This document shows positions 30,786 through 40,005 of a stretch of 64,000 bases of DNA, piece by piece (the first letter of the stretch is position 1; the number at the start of each line of letters is the position of its first letter). Below the pieces are notes generated by a model. It was not told the DNA's origin and did not search any database. It worked only from the letters and a program-made list of their open reading frames with translations. Source of the stretch: an uncultured Clostridia bacterium (GTDB taxonomy: Bacteria > Bacillota > Clostridia > TANB77 > CAG-508); NCBI GenBank assembly GCA_947627295.1, contig CANQVJ010000002.1, forward strand, positions 1-64,000, in the 5' to 3' direction. A program made the position numbers and the translations under genes.

Positions 30786-30866
30786 AGCTTGTGCACTCCT
30801 TTCTTTTTTCTAATATGCATTATACAACAAAAACGCCATAATTTCAAGGCTTCGCCACAATAAAAT

Positions 30867-30896
30867 GAAATTGGTCAGATGTATCTAACCAATTTC
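30867..30896. terminator. Terminator-like hairpin after the toxin gene
   Basis: Stem GAAATTGGT / ACCAATTTC with an intervening 12 nt; a T-run follows on the + strand and a shorter one on the minus strand, between leuS and the toxin gene. Confidence 0.6.
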
Positions 30897-30901
30897 TTTT
30901 T

Positions 30902-31216
30902 TTATAAATCAATATCCAAATAGTTTCTTCCTTCATAATATATATGTGCAATATATACTTTTTTCTCTTGCTCATTTATGGTATATAAAATAACATAATT
31001 ATTTATAACCATCCTTCTATATTGTCTTTCTGTTCTATCTGTTTTTTCTATTTCAGTACACATTTTTGGAGAATTTTCTAATAAAAGAACATTATACATT
31101 ACTTTTTCTCTTAATCTGTTCGATGCATTTATATTTTTTAATTCATTAGAAATATAATAACATATTTCTTCAAACTCATCTAAAAATTGGTCTGTTAATT
31201 TTATGCTATATTCCAT
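30902..31216 (-). CDS. RelE/ParE-family toxin
   Basis: About 104 residues. RelE/ParE fold: N-terminal helices (MEYSIKLTDQFLDEFEEICYYI) followed by strands with YRRMVINNYVILYTINE and a C-terminal VYIAHIYYEGRNY, the pattern of type II mRNA interferase or gyrase toxins. The frame opens earlier, but the ATG at 31216 overlaps the antitoxin end by 11 nt and matches the family start. Whether the target is the ribosome or gyrase cannot be decided from sequence. Confidence 0.85.
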   Translation of the reverse strand: MEYSIKLTDQFLDEFEEICYYISNELKNINASNRLREKVMYNVLLLENSPKMCTEIEKTDRTERQYRRMVINNYVILYTINEQEKKVYIAHIYYEGRNYLDIDL

Positions 31217-31442
31217 ACTTTTCTTTCCATTCATTAAAAACTTTTCTTGCATCTTTTACTCTACCATTTTTTATATCGTCTTCAGCTTTTAATAGATGTT
31301 CTTCTATATCTTTTTTTAACATTTTTTTATTATATTCTTCCATTTTCATAACTACAATATCATTATTAATCATAGCAATAACCATTTCTCCATTTTTGTT
31401 TATTGCTGTTTTTAAATCTTGTATATTTGTTACTTGTACCAT
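31206..31442 (-). CDS. Phd/YefM-type antitoxin
   Basis: 78 residues. N-terminal half resembles the Phd/YefM DNA-binding fold (VTNIQDLKTAINKNGEMVIAMINNDIVVMKMEEYNKKM); the charged C-terminal helix region (KDIEEHLLKAEDDIKNGR) would wrap the toxin. It precedes the toxin in the usual order with overlapping reading frames, so the two form a type II toxin-antitoxin operon, normally self-repressed by the complex. Confidence 0.8.
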   Translation of the reverse strand: MVQVTNIQDLKTAINKNGEMVIAMINNDIVVMKMEEYNKKMLKKDIEEHLLKAEDDIKNGRVKDARKVFNEWKEKYGI

Positions 31443-31524
31443 ATTGATACACCTCTCTTTACTATAACTATTATAGCATAAATCTTGCTATTTTTGAATA
31501 CTTTTCATTGATTTTGTAGGATTT

Positions 31525-32331
31525 TTATGCGGCTTTTATTTCTAAGCGAAGTTTATCACTAATCATTGCAATGAATTCTGAGTTTGTTGGTTTTCCCTTT
31601 GCTGCTGAAATTGTGTAACCAAATATACTTTCTACAACTTCTTGCTGACCTCTTCCCCATGCTACTTCTATTGCATGGCGTATTGCTCTTTCAACTCTTG
31701 AAGGAGTTGTTCCGTATTTTTTTGCTATTTCAGGATATAGATTTTTAGTTATTTGATTTATAATATCAATATTATCTACTACCATTATTATTGCTTCTCT
31801 TAAATATTGGTAGCCCTTTATGTGTGCTGGAACACCTACTTCATGTATTATGTTTGTTACTAATGCTTCTAAATTTTCCTTGTTCTTTTCAGGTGAAATC
31901 TTTATATATTGCCTACTATCTTCTCTTGAAATATAACTTGATAGATTTGTTATTTTGTTGTTTTTGAATTCTTTGATTCTTTTGATTAACAATTCTATAT
32001 CAAATGGTTTTACAACATAGTATTGTGCTCCCATTTTTATTGCTCTTTGTGTTATTTTATCTTGACCTACAGCTGAAAGCATTATGAACATAGGTATCTT
32101 TCCTTCTTTTTGATTTATCTTTTCTAATACTCCCAATCCGTCCATATTTGGCATAATAACATCTAATAAAACAACATCTGGAGAAACATTGTTTATTACT
32201 TCTACTGCCTCTATGCCGTCTCTTGCAACCCCTATAACTTCCAAGTCTTCTTGTTTTTCAATATAGTTTGACAAGGTTTTACTAAATTCGTAATTATCGT
32301 CTGCAATTACTACCGAAATTTTTTCTTTCAT
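31525..32331 (-). CDS. spo0A: Sporulation master regulator Spo0A
   Basis: 268 residues. Receiver domain with the Asp pair (VVIADDN), phospho-acceptor Asp in [12 protein letters not shown] and the conserved Lys (YVVKPFD). The C-terminal DNA-binding domain carries the Spo0A signature: [20 protein letters not shown], the recognition region [20 protein letters not shown] and [14 protein letters not shown]. It is the clearest lineage marker: endospore-forming Firmicute ancestry. spoIVB is not adjacent. Confidence 0.97.
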   Translation of the reverse strand: MKEKISVVIADDNYEFSKTLSNYIEKQEDLEVIGVARDGIEAVEVINNVSPDVVLLDVIMPNMDGLGVLEKINQKEGKIPMFIMLSAVGQDKITQRAIKMGAQYYVVKPFDIELLIKRIKEFKNNKITNLSSYISREDSRQYIKISPEKNKENLEALVTNIIHEVGVPAHIKGYQYLREAIIMVVDNIDIINQITKNLYPEIAKKYGTTPSRVERAIRHAIEVAWGRGQQEVVESIFGYTISAAKGKPTNSEFIAMISDKLRLEIKAA

Positions 32332-32395
32332 TGTTTTCCTCCTATAAAATAAATTTTACTTTTGTAATTTAAGCAGTTTTGTGTTTTGCTTACTC

Positions 32396-32424
32396 ATTAT
32401 ATATTCCAAGTATTTTCTTTTCAA
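32396..32424 (-). promoter_or_regulatory. spo0A promoter
   Basis: Minus strand TTGAAA (32419-32424), 17-nt spacer, TATAAT (32396-32401), about 65 nt upstream of the spo0A ATG. Directly upstream of the -35 is TTTTCAAAAAACTA, also found at the rRNA and adhesin promoters. Confidence 0.65.
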
Positions 32425-32483
32425 TAGTTTTTTGAAAATTTTTCCATTTATTTTATAAAAGGGCACTTTTCATTTACATTATT

Positions 32484-33111
32484 TTATAATAATGTTATGA
32501 ATTTTTTACATATTAATTTGTTTTCCATTATTTTTATATTTTTTTGTTCTAATTCCTTTAACAATTGTTCTAAATGATTTTCTAAAATTTCAACTTTACA
32601 TTCTATATTTTCTAAATATTTTACATCTGCTATATTTATTTTTGCTTTTTCACAATAGTATTTTAGTTTTTCAAATTCTCCATATTCTAGTTTTAATAAG
32701 ACTTCCTCACCCTCGCATTTTTCTATAATTTGCGTCTTTTTTATTGCCTCTTGTAAACTTTCTGAATATGCTCTAACTAGACCACCTGTTCCTAAAAGTA
32801 TTCCACCAAAATATCTTATTACTATTATTAGCACATTGCACAAATTATTGTTTTGCAAAATTTTTAGCATTGGTGCCCCGGCGGTGCCGACTGGGTTCGC
32901 CGTTGTCGTTTGCCTTTTCTACAATACTATTATTTTCTAAAACACGATAAGCAATACAATGATGTTTTGCATCAAAGTATTGCTTTTTTACATTTTCTAT
33001 TATATTTGATATTTCTTTTTGATTTTCTACATAGTATAATTTAGCTATGAATTTAGACTTTTTTTCTACAATTTGAGCTGTTACATTTTCCTTTATTGTT
33101 ACAAAATTCAA
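32484..33111 (-). CDS. yigZ: YigZ/IMPACT family protein, read through a +1 frameshift
   Basis: Starts MNFVTIKENVTAQIVEKKSK as usual for the family; AKHHCIAYRV and NDNGEPS follow. Codon 75 is CGG; skipping its C gives GTAGAPMLKILQNNNLCNV and then the hallmark VIRYFGGILLGTGGLVRAYS. The span of 628 nt has one extra base; the product is 208 residues, normal. The shift sits inside the most conserved loop of the family (GEPSGTAG). Unshifted reading ends 15 codons later. IMPACT-fold proteins are linked to translation control; the bacterial function is unsettled. Confidence 0.9.
32887..32889 (-). other. Putative +1 frameshift codon CGG in yigZ (codon 75)
   Basis: The coding strand reads CCC AGT CGG CAC CGC; skipping C gives CCC AGT GGC ACC GCC GGG, the conserved P-S-G-T-A-G. 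Confidence 0.83.
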
Positions 33112-33120
33112 TTCTTTTTC

Positions 33121-33702
33121 CTAACCTTCTTTATCATTATTGTCTTTAAATAGGTCTCCAAATAAATCTTCATTAAATTCAGCTTCACCTAAATCAATTT
33201 CATCTTTTGGCTTTTGAGGTTCTTCTTCTTCCTTTGTAACATTTTCGTCAAAGATTTTATCTTGCTGAGTGTTTGTGTTTATTTTTAAATCTTCATCATT
33301 CCAAGAACCACTTTGTTTGTTTAAAACAGCAAGGAAATCTTCAGGCTTCATATCTTCATATGATACCTCTTTTTCTTCTTCAACCTTTTCATCTTTTGAT
33401 TCACTAAGTATATCTCCAATTTCAGAAGGATCAATTTTTTCTTCTTTTTCAGAGTGTTCTTTTGCATCAGCTGTTTCACCTAATTGAATATCTTCTTTAT
33501 TTTCGTCAAAAATATCTACATATCTCTTAGATTCTCTTTTTGCTTCTTTATTTTTCTTTTTTAACTCTGCCTTTGCTCTTTTTTGCATTTTTGCTTCTTC
33601 TTTTAGTTCTTTTTTTCTAATTCTCCTTTGGTTTGCACCTCCCAATATTAATACAAGAACTATTGCTAAAATTAATATTGATAAAATTAGTACTACTGTC
33701 AT
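33121..33702 (-). CDS. Membrane-anchored acidic protein, unknown function
   Basis: 193 residues, not recognised. An N-terminal transmembrane helix (about 3-21) is followed by a strongly basic helical stretch (RRIRKKELKEEAKMQKRAKAELKKK), then an acidic, probably disordered tail. The basic-after-TM pattern suggests an inside-facing C-terminus. It lies 4 nt after the PLP lyase gene and 9 nt before yigZ, so the three are likely one transcript. Confidence 0.7.
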   Translation of the reverse strand: MTVVLILSILILAIVLVLILGGANQRRIRKKELKEEAKMQKRAKAELKKKNKEAKRESKRYVDIFDENKEDIQLGETADAKEHSEKEEKIDPSEIGDILSESKDEKVEEEKEVSYEDMKPEDFLAVLNKQSGSWNDEDLKINTNTQQDKIFDENVTKEEEEPQKPKDEIDLGEAEFNEDLFGDLFKDNNDKEG

Positions 33703-33706
33703 AACT

Positions 33707-34960
33707 TTACCCTTCCTTTCTTTTTAATCTTTTGCATGCTTTTAATATTCCATATTTTCCATAAGGATATGTTAAACCACCTTGCATATATGCATTATAT
33801 GGTTCTCTTAATGGACCGTCACAACTTAGTTCTATTGTAGAACCTTCTGTAAATGTACCTGCTGCCATTATAACTTTATCTTCATATCCTCCCATTTCAC
33901 CTGGTTCTGGTAAAACATTTGAATCTATTGGTGATCCAGCTTGTATTCCTTGGCAGAATTCTACTAAATCTTCTGCCGACCCCATACATATTGTTTGTAC
34001 TATATCTGTACGAGGTTCGTTATATAGTGGATCTACTTTATAACCTAACTTTTCTAGTAGTCTACTAGCATATACTGCTGTTTTTAAACTACTTGCTACA
34101 ACACTTGGTGCAAAGAATAGACCTTTTAATAAATTAGTGTTTTGATTTAGTGAAGGACCAATTTCTTTGCCTATTCCTGGAGCTGTGAGCCTTTCTGCAC
34201 AGAGTTCAACTAAGTTTTTCTTTCCTACTATGTATCCGCCACTTGTAGCAATTCCTCCACCTAAGTTTTTCATAAGTGAACCTACTGCTAAATCTGCTCC
34301 AACTTCTATTGGTTCTTTTTCTTCAACTAATTCCCCATAGCAGTTGTCTACCATTATTATTGCTGTTTTATTGACATTTCTGATTGCTTTGATTATTTCT
34401 TCAATTTTTTTTATTGTTAGACTTTTTCTTGAAGAATATCCCCTTGACCTTTGTATTTCAACAAGTTTAACATCATTTTTTTCTAAGCGTTCTACTATTT
34501 TTTTAGTGTCAAACTCATTTTCTACTAATTCAATTTGTTCATATTTAATACCATATGCTTCTATTAAGGAACTTTTACTTTTTTCTTTTCCTATACCTAT
34601 TATTGTTTGTAATGTATCATAAGGTGCTCCTGATATACTAAGCATTGTATCTTGAGGTCTTAAAATTCCTGATAGTGCAACAGATAAAGCATGTGTACCT
34701 GATATGAATTGTGTTCTAACTAAAGCATCTTCTGCTTTGAAAACTTCTGCATATATTTCTTCTATTTTGTTTCTACCTGGTTCATCTATTCCATAACCTG
34801 TGGATGTGTTGAAATGCGAAGTTTGCAAATTGCATTTTTGAAACGCTTCAATCACCTTTGTGCTGTTGATTTCACAAGTTTTATCTATTTGCTTAAATAT
34901 TGGCGATATTTCTTCTTCAACTTCATTTGATAATTCTAACATTGTTTCATAATTATTCAT
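33707..34960 (-). CDS. PLP-dependent methionine gamma-lyase family protein (YnbB type)
   Basis: 417 residues. This is the Firmicute family once named 'aluminium resistance protein' and related to Cys/Met metabolism enzymes. Visible: SGTHALSVALSGILRPQDTML for phosphate binding, the PLP aspartate in IIMVDNCYGELVE and the Schiff-base lysine in GSLMKNLGGGIATSGGYI. The C-terminus (EPYNAYMQGGLTYPYGKYGI) is typical of the family. Its real substrate is not firmly known; in Bacillus it neighbours glnA genes, not so here. Confidence 0.9.
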   Translation of the reverse strand: MNNYETMLELSNEVEEEISPIFKQIDKTCEINSTKVIEAFQKCNLQTSHFNTSTGYGIDEPGRNKIEEIYAEVFKAEDALVRTQFISGTHALSVALSGILRPQDTMLSISGAPYDTLQTIIGIGKEKSKSSLIEAYGIKYEQIELVENEFDTKKIVERLEKNDVKLVEIQRSRGYSSRKSLTIKKIEEIIKAIRNVNKTAIIMVDNCYGELVEEKEPIEVGADLAVGSLMKNLGGGIATSGGYIVGKKNLVELCAERLTAPGIGKEIGPSLNQNTNLLKGLFFAPSVVASSLKTAVYASRLLEKLGYKVDPLYNEPRTDIVQTICMGSAEDLVEFCQGIQAGSPIDSNVLPEPGEMGGYEDKVIMAAGTFTEGSTIELSCDGPLREPYNAYMQGGLTYPYGKYGILKACKRLKRKEG

Positions 34961-35011
34961 ATTATTATTGTACTATATTTGATTTATAAAATCAATAGTT
35001 AAATCAAAAAA

Positions 35012-35041
35012 ATTACGGAAAGTCTTACGACCTTCCGTATT
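35012..35041 (-). terminator. Terminator of the surface-protein gene
   Basis: Hairpin with TACGGAA / TTCCGTA stem followed by a T-run on the minus strand, 12 nt after the stop at 35053. Confidence 0.85.
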
Positions 35042-35052
35042 AATTTCTTAGA

Positions 35053-38000
35053 TTATTTAATTACATATTTTTTTATTAAGAATATTCCGCCACCAAGTAT
35101 TATTAATGTTCCTAAAGTTAATCCTATATATAGTGGAATTCTACCTGTTGCAAGAGATAGGATAACTGGTGCGTCGTCAATGTCGTCTTCACCTGGAGTT
35201 TTGTTTCCTGGTACTGAATCTACATCTGGTATGCCATATTCGTTTTCGTCTTTAGAAATTTCTGCTGTATTAATTTTTTGACTTAAGTTGTTTTCACCGT
35301 TTTTCCATTTTAATGTAATTTCAATATCTTTATAATCTCCTGGGTTCAATAATTCACCTGCTAATTGATCTGTTGTTGCTACACTTTCGCTAACTTTCTT
35401 CCAATTTGGATTGTCTGCTTCTAACATTTCCATTCCTTCTGGAATATAATCTGTTATTTCTTTAGCATATCCTGCGATGTCTCCTTCGTTTTTAACACGA
35501 ATTCCATATACGAATTTTACAGTTGTTGTATTTAATCTCTTCTTAGCAAGTTCTACTTTAACAACTTCTTCTGGTTGATCATATGGATCATGTCCTGTAG
35601 GTGTTCTATGCTCAGCTCCGTCTTCAATTACTATAACTTGTGATACCCATTTTCTTAATGATAAATCGAAAACTCTTACTATTACTTTTTCAAAGTCGTC
35701 ATCGTCTTCTTGACCTGGAATATATTTTCCTGTTTCATTATCTTTATATCCTGGTTTATCTTCTTCTGAAGAAACATTCATGTTATCTTCTTTAGAATCT
35801 CTATCTGTTGCTGGTGCATGATTTTCGTCTTGATATTCTGAAATTTCTGCTTGGTTTGTTATTTTATAATTGCTCTTAGCATCATTTTTAACTCTACAGA
35901 TTATTGGAACTTCTTTGTATGAAAGTTCATATCCATTGTCTTTCTTAACTGCTGCGTTAATTAATTCACCTTCAAGATATTTGGTTGTGTAATATGGATC
36001 TCTGTTTTGACCTGTACCTTCAACTTGAATTCCCTCTTCTAATTGCCAACCAAATGATGTGTTAAATTCACAATCTACATATTCTAAGTAGTTTGGTAGA
36101 TAGTCTGAAATTTGTGCTGCATATCCGTTAATATCACCTTCATTATATACTCTTAACATGTATATTACATAATCTCCAACTGTAACTGTTAGTGGTTCCT
36201 TTGTGTGGTTATAGTCTGCAGTTGTTACTTTTTTGCCATTTACTTCTTGATTTAATTTGCTTGTATCTACTTGTGGTGCTCTTTCATATACACCGTTTTT
36301 CTTGAATTGTTCTAAATCATTTATTGATGTTATTTGGCTAATATCTTTTGTTGTTCCTACTATGAATTTTCTAAGTGCTAAATCGAAGTCTGTGCTGTCG
36401 ATTGCAACTTTATCATAGTCTTCATCATCTTCATATTTCTTCCAAGTTTCTGTGCTTGAATCTCTATCGTCTATTTTGTCTCCATTTGCATCTGTTGCTT
36501 CTGAAATTTCTGCTTCATTTCTGATGTCTACATTTTCTTGTGCATCATCTGTAACTTTGAAGTATACTGAAATTTCTTTCCAGTTGTCCTCAGTAAATGT
36601 TTTGCTTCCATTTGGATTTTCTCCAAATGCTTTTATTAAATTATCTTCTCCACCGATTTCTTTTGATAGGTAATTTGTTGTAATTGTTCCTTCTGTATCT
36701 CCTGGTCCCCATAGATAATCTTGGTTATATCTTATTGCTGCTTTTTCTTCTGGTGTAAATTCTGTATCTGCATCTAATTCTCCGTCTGTTTTTGTTGAAT
36801 ATATAAATTCTAATCCGTCTGGAATATCTTCTGTGATTTCTGCTGCATATCCGTCGATTAAACCTTCATTATATATTCTAAATGTGTATTTTATAATGTC
36901 ACCTTTGTGTACTTTTATTGTTGTTTTGTCTAATCCATATGTTGCAGTAGTTGATCCACCTGTCGTTCTATTTAATTGTGAAGTATCTGCTGTTATTTCC
37001 CTATTTTGTGTTTTAACTCCATTAACTTCTTCTATTCTTTTTAATAATTTTAAGTCGAAGTCTGTTTTTGATTTTTTGATTACTACTTTTTCAAAGTCGT
37101 CATCATCTTGTTGACCTTTCCAGTAATGTGTTGAATCACCTGATACTGGAATATCTCCTGTGTTGTAATCATCTTTATCTGAACTTACCAATCCGTCTGC
37201 TGTAACATTTGGTGTTGTAGCTGGTTCTGAATCTCTATCTGCTCCTACTTTATCTGTAATTGTTTCTTTTGTTTTTGAGTTATATTCTTTAGAAATCCAT
37301 GCTACATTTGTTAATACTTTATCTTCACCTGAACCTGCTTGTGCTGTAACTTCACATACTATTGTTAATGTATCTGTATCTAATGCTCTTCCTTCTGTGT
37401 ATGGATCTAATGGAACTACAGCATCAGTATTTCTTGTGAATACTACTCTGTTTGTACTGCTTGTATAGCTTGATAATTTCCAATCTGGTGTATTTTTTAA
37501 TTCTAAGAATTTCAATCCTGTTGGTAATTGATCTATGATTTCTGTAGCATATCCTGGTTCATCACCTTCATTATATACTGAAATGTTGTATGTAACTTTA
37601 TCTCCTACTTTTACTTCTTTAGGGTCTTTTCTGTGGTTGTATGTTGCTGTTGTACCTTCTTTTAATGAATCTGTTACTATTGTTGGTGCTCTATTTTCTG
37701 TTGGTTCTGCATTTAATTCTGTAATGTATTTTCTTAATGCTAAGTCAAATCCACCTTTTACTAATGTTACATTATCATAATCTTCGTCGTCTTGGTGGTT
37801 TTTATGTTGTTTCCCTGGCCATTCACTGTTTCCTGTACCTGGTACAGAATCTCTATCGTCTACATCTTTTCCTTCACTATCAGCATCTTGTGAGATACAT
37901 GCTTCATTTATTAGAATATCGTCTACTGGTGCATCTTCTTTAACTCTGAAGATAACTGATACTTCTTTATAATTTTCTGTTGAAAATTCTTTTCTTGAAC

Positions 38001-39681
38001 CGTCTGGGTTAGCTCCAAATGCTTTTATTAAATTTCCTGATTGATTTTTTTGTCTTGATAGGTATGCTGTTTTTATTGTGTATGAATCTTTTTCTTCCCA
38101 GCCCCATTCTTTGTTTTGTCTAACTGCTGCTTGTTCTGCTTCAGTTTCTGCTGTAGCACTATCTCCCATGAATTCTAATCCTTCTGGGATGTCTTCTGAG
38201 ATTTCTTCTGCATATCCGTCAACATATCCTTCATTGTATATTCTAAATGTATATGTTACTAAATCTCCTGCTTTAACTAATACTGGTTCTTTACTCATTG
38301 TAAATGTTGCTGTTGTATCTTGTTTTGGTGTTGTATTTAATTTGCTTGTATCAGCTTTTGTGATTCTTTCTGGTACTGATTGATCATTTACCTTTGTAAT
38401 TCTTTTTGTTAATTTTAAGTCAAATTCTCCTTTTGGAGGTGTTGCTGTGAAATCTGTTGGTACATTGTTATCTTTATTTTCTAATACTACAATTGGTTGT
38501 TCTTGGTTTGTTGAAGAATTCCAATATAATGTTTTTACTTTTGTAGTATATTTTTGGTTAAATGTTATTTTTAAATCTCCTTCTTCATTTCCACTGATTG
38601 GAACCTTAATATAGAAGTTTCCACCTGCTTGTAATTTGTTTTGTAGATTTGATGAAGAAATTTCTTGTTTGCTTGAATCTAGAACTTTACAATTTGATGA
38701 TACATCTGAACTTTTACCATTATGTACTTCTATTGAAATTGATGTATCTAAATCGTTATTTTTTGCAATGTTTATTGGTCCTACTATAAAGTTTTCATTT
38801 GATGCATCTCTTTCAATTGTATATCCTGTACCTTGTTTTATTGTAAATGGTGTTCCAGTATCTTTTGCTGAACTAGATTTTTGTGCTTCTGTAATTAAGT
38901 AGTTATATAGTTTTCTCATTTGAGGATCTCTTAATGCACCAGCTTTAACATTTCTACCATAGCTTTTTCCGTCAGAATAATCTGAAAATGCTGGGTAATT
39001 ATTTGTTGCAGCATCTGTTGTATAGTGAATCCAAGCTGTATCACTTGCACCTGTTTTATTAAATTTGCTATCATTATATATTCTATAGTTTGTAAAATAC
39101 CAAAGTGCCGCTTGTTGCATAGCTTCAATATCATCATCTGTCATAGGACATAATGTGTATTCAGACATTGTTGATATTCCTGCATTTCTTAATAGAGTTT
39201 GTTTATATTGCTCTGAAGTAACTCCTGGTACATACATTAAATCTAGCAAGTTTACTATATTTTGATATTGACTACCAGCTAAATTTTTAAGTGTATCTGT
39301 TGATTTGCTAGCTATAATCTGTTGATCTGTATCTAAATCAAATGTTGTAGTATATTCTGCTGCTTCATTTGGACTTTGAGCTGAGCTTGATGCACCTTCT
39401 GTACCAAATCCCCATTCTGCTCTTAAACAATATGCTCCAACATTTTTTGGATTTTTATCTTGTTTACTTTCATATTTTTGAACATTCCAAATATAGGCAC
39501 CACCGTCTTTAGGATTACTAATACCATACCCTAATGGAGTACCTCTTGACCTTAGTTTTGTAATTCCAAAAAATGCACTTGTTGATGTTTCTTTTGCATA
39601 GCCCTTTGTTGGGAATAATCCAACAACTGTAACAAGTAATGTTATTGAAACTACTGTCAACATTTTTTTAATAAAACTCAT
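35053..39681 (-). CDS. Thioester-domain surface protein with DUF11-like repeats
   Basis: 1542 residues, secreted. Signal peptide about 1-29. The N-terminal region shows the two hallmarks of Gram-positive thioester domains: Cys85 in GAYCLR and Gln190 in QQAALW (TQxAIW-like), which would form an internal Cys-Gln thioester able to bond host proteins. Then come five repeats of about 190-220 residues, each opening with FDL-L-K/R (FDLKLTKRI, FDLALRKYI, FDLKLLKRI, FDLALRKFI, FDLSLRKWV) and containing a Y-x-I/F-R/S-V/I-Y-N-E-G strand, as in DUF11/adhesin stalks. The end is one transmembrane helix plus KKYVIK, without a visible LPXTG motif. Attachment is probably by this helix. Confidence 0.9.
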   Translation of the reverse strand: MSFIKKMLTVVSITLLVTVVGLFPTKGYAKETSTSAFFGITKLRSRGTPLGYGISNPKDGGAYIWNVQKYESKQDKNPKNVGAYCLRAEWGFGTEGASSSAQSPNEAAEYTTTFDLDTDQQIIASKSTDTLKNLAGSQYQNIVNLLDLMYVPGVTSEQYKQTLLRNAGISTMSEYTLCPMTDDDIEAMQQAALWYFTNYRIYNDSKFNKTGASDTAWIHYTTDAATNNYPAFSDYSDGKSYGRNVKAGALRDPQMRKLYNYLITEAQKSSSAKDTGTPFTIKQGTGYTIERDASNENFIVGPINIAKNNDLDTSISIEVHNGKSSDVSSNCKVLDSSKQEISSSNLQNKLQAGGNFYIKVPISGNEEGDLKITFNQKYTTKVKTLYWNSSTNQEQPIVVLENKDNNVPTDFTATPPKGEFDLKLTKRITKVNDQSVPERITKADTSKLNTTPKQDTTATFTMSKEPVLVKAGDLVTYTFRIYNEGYVDGYAEEISEDIPEGLEFMGDSATAETEAEQAAVRQNKEWGWEEKDSYTIKTAYLSRQKNQSGNLIKAFGANPDGSRKEFSTENYKEVSVIFRVKEDAPVDDILINEACISQDADSEGKDVDDRDSVPGTGNSEWPGKQHKNHQDDEDYDNVTLVKGGFDLALRKYITELNAEPTENRAPTIVTDSLKEGTTATYNHRKDPKEVKVGDKVTYNISVYNEGDEPGYATEIIDQLPTGLKFLELKNTPDWKLSSYTSSTNRVVFTRNTDAVVPLDPYTEGRALDTDTLTIVCEVTAQAGSGEDKVLTNVAWISKEYNSKTKETITDKVGADRDSEPATTPNVTADGLVSSDKDDYNTGDIPVSGDSTHYWKGQQDDDDFEKVVIKKSKTDFDLKLLKRIEEVNGVKTQNREITADTSQLNRTTGGSTTATYGLDKTTIKVHKGDIIKYTFRIYNEGLIDGYAAEITEDIPDGLEFIYSTKTDGELDADTEFTPEEKAAIRYNQDYLWGPGDTEGTITTNYLSKEIGGEDNLIKAFGENPNGSKTFTEDNWKEISVYFKVTDDAQENVDIRNEAEISEATDANGDKIDDRDSSTETWKKYEDDEDYDKVAIDSTDFDLALRKFIVGTTKDISQITSINDLEQFKKNGVYERAPQVDTSKLNQEVNGKKVTTADYNHTKEPLTVTVGDYVIYMLRVYNEGDINGYAAQISDYLPNYLEYVDCEFNTSFGWQLEEGIQVEGTGQNRDPYYTTKYLEGELINAAVKKDNGYELSYKEVPIICRVKNDAKSNYKITNQAEISEYQDENHAPATDRDSKEDNMNVSSEEDKPGYKDNETGKYIPGQEDDDDFEKVIVRVFDLSLRKWVSQVIVIEDGAEHRTPTGHDPYDQPEEVVKVELAKKRLNTTTVKFVYGIRVKNEGDIAGYAKEITDYIPEGMEMLEADNPNWKKVSESVATTDQLAGELLNPGDYKDIEITLKWKNGENNLSQKINTAEISKDENEYGIPDVDSVPGNKTPGEDDIDDAPVILSLATGRIPLYIGLTLGTLIILGGGIFLIKKYVIK

Positions 39682-39732
39682 AACTTTTCTCTCCTATCCT
39701 CGTAATGATATATTACATATTTATATATCATT

Positions 39733-39761
39733 ATTCTACTATTTTTTTTTAATATATTCAA
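39733..39761 (-). promoter_or_regulatory. Surface-protein gene promoter
   Basis: Minus strand TTGAAT (39756-39761), 17-nt spacer, TAGAAT (39733-39738), about 50 nt before the start. Upstream is TTTCAAAAAACTA, shared with the spo0A and rRNA promoters. Confidence 0.55.
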
Positions 39762-39799
39762 TAGTTTTTTGAAAGTTTTTTCTTCATGTTCTTTTGGGT

Positions 39800-39858
39800 A
39801 AATTTTCAAGCTCCAACCCTTTACGGATATAGGCTTTGCGACCTTTGAGCTTTTTTTA
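39800..39858 (-). other. Possible structured element upstream of the surface-protein promoter
   Basis: In the 324-nt gap between the divergent surface-protein and dacA genes, the minus strand has a compact sequence closed by GCTC/GAGC that contains AAAGGTCGCAAAGCC and GTAAAGGGTTGG. CGCAAAGCC recalls one conserved strand of the c-di-GMP-I riboswitch, but the other conserved parts are missing. It lies upstream of the promoter at 39733-39761, so that promoter would not transcribe it. No gene is seen in the rest of the gap. Confidence 0.3.
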
Positions 39859-40005
39859 CAACCCTATTACAATTATATTACATTTTGAAGAAAAAATCAA
39901 GACTTTATGTAAATAAAGTTCGATTTTCCTTAATTTTTAGCTGTTTTTTCGATTTTTAACATATATTTTTTTGATTTTTCATAAAATCTATATAGGAGGG
40001 TTGCT

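Noticed and set aside
32484..33111. Two short hypothetical genes in place of yigZ
   Set aside because: Together they make one full-length IMPACT-family protein; the second begins inside the conserved loop.
39800..39858. Firm call of a c-di-GMP-I riboswitch
   Set aside because: Only one conserved strand is present; the receptor for the tetraloop and the second conserved segment are missing.
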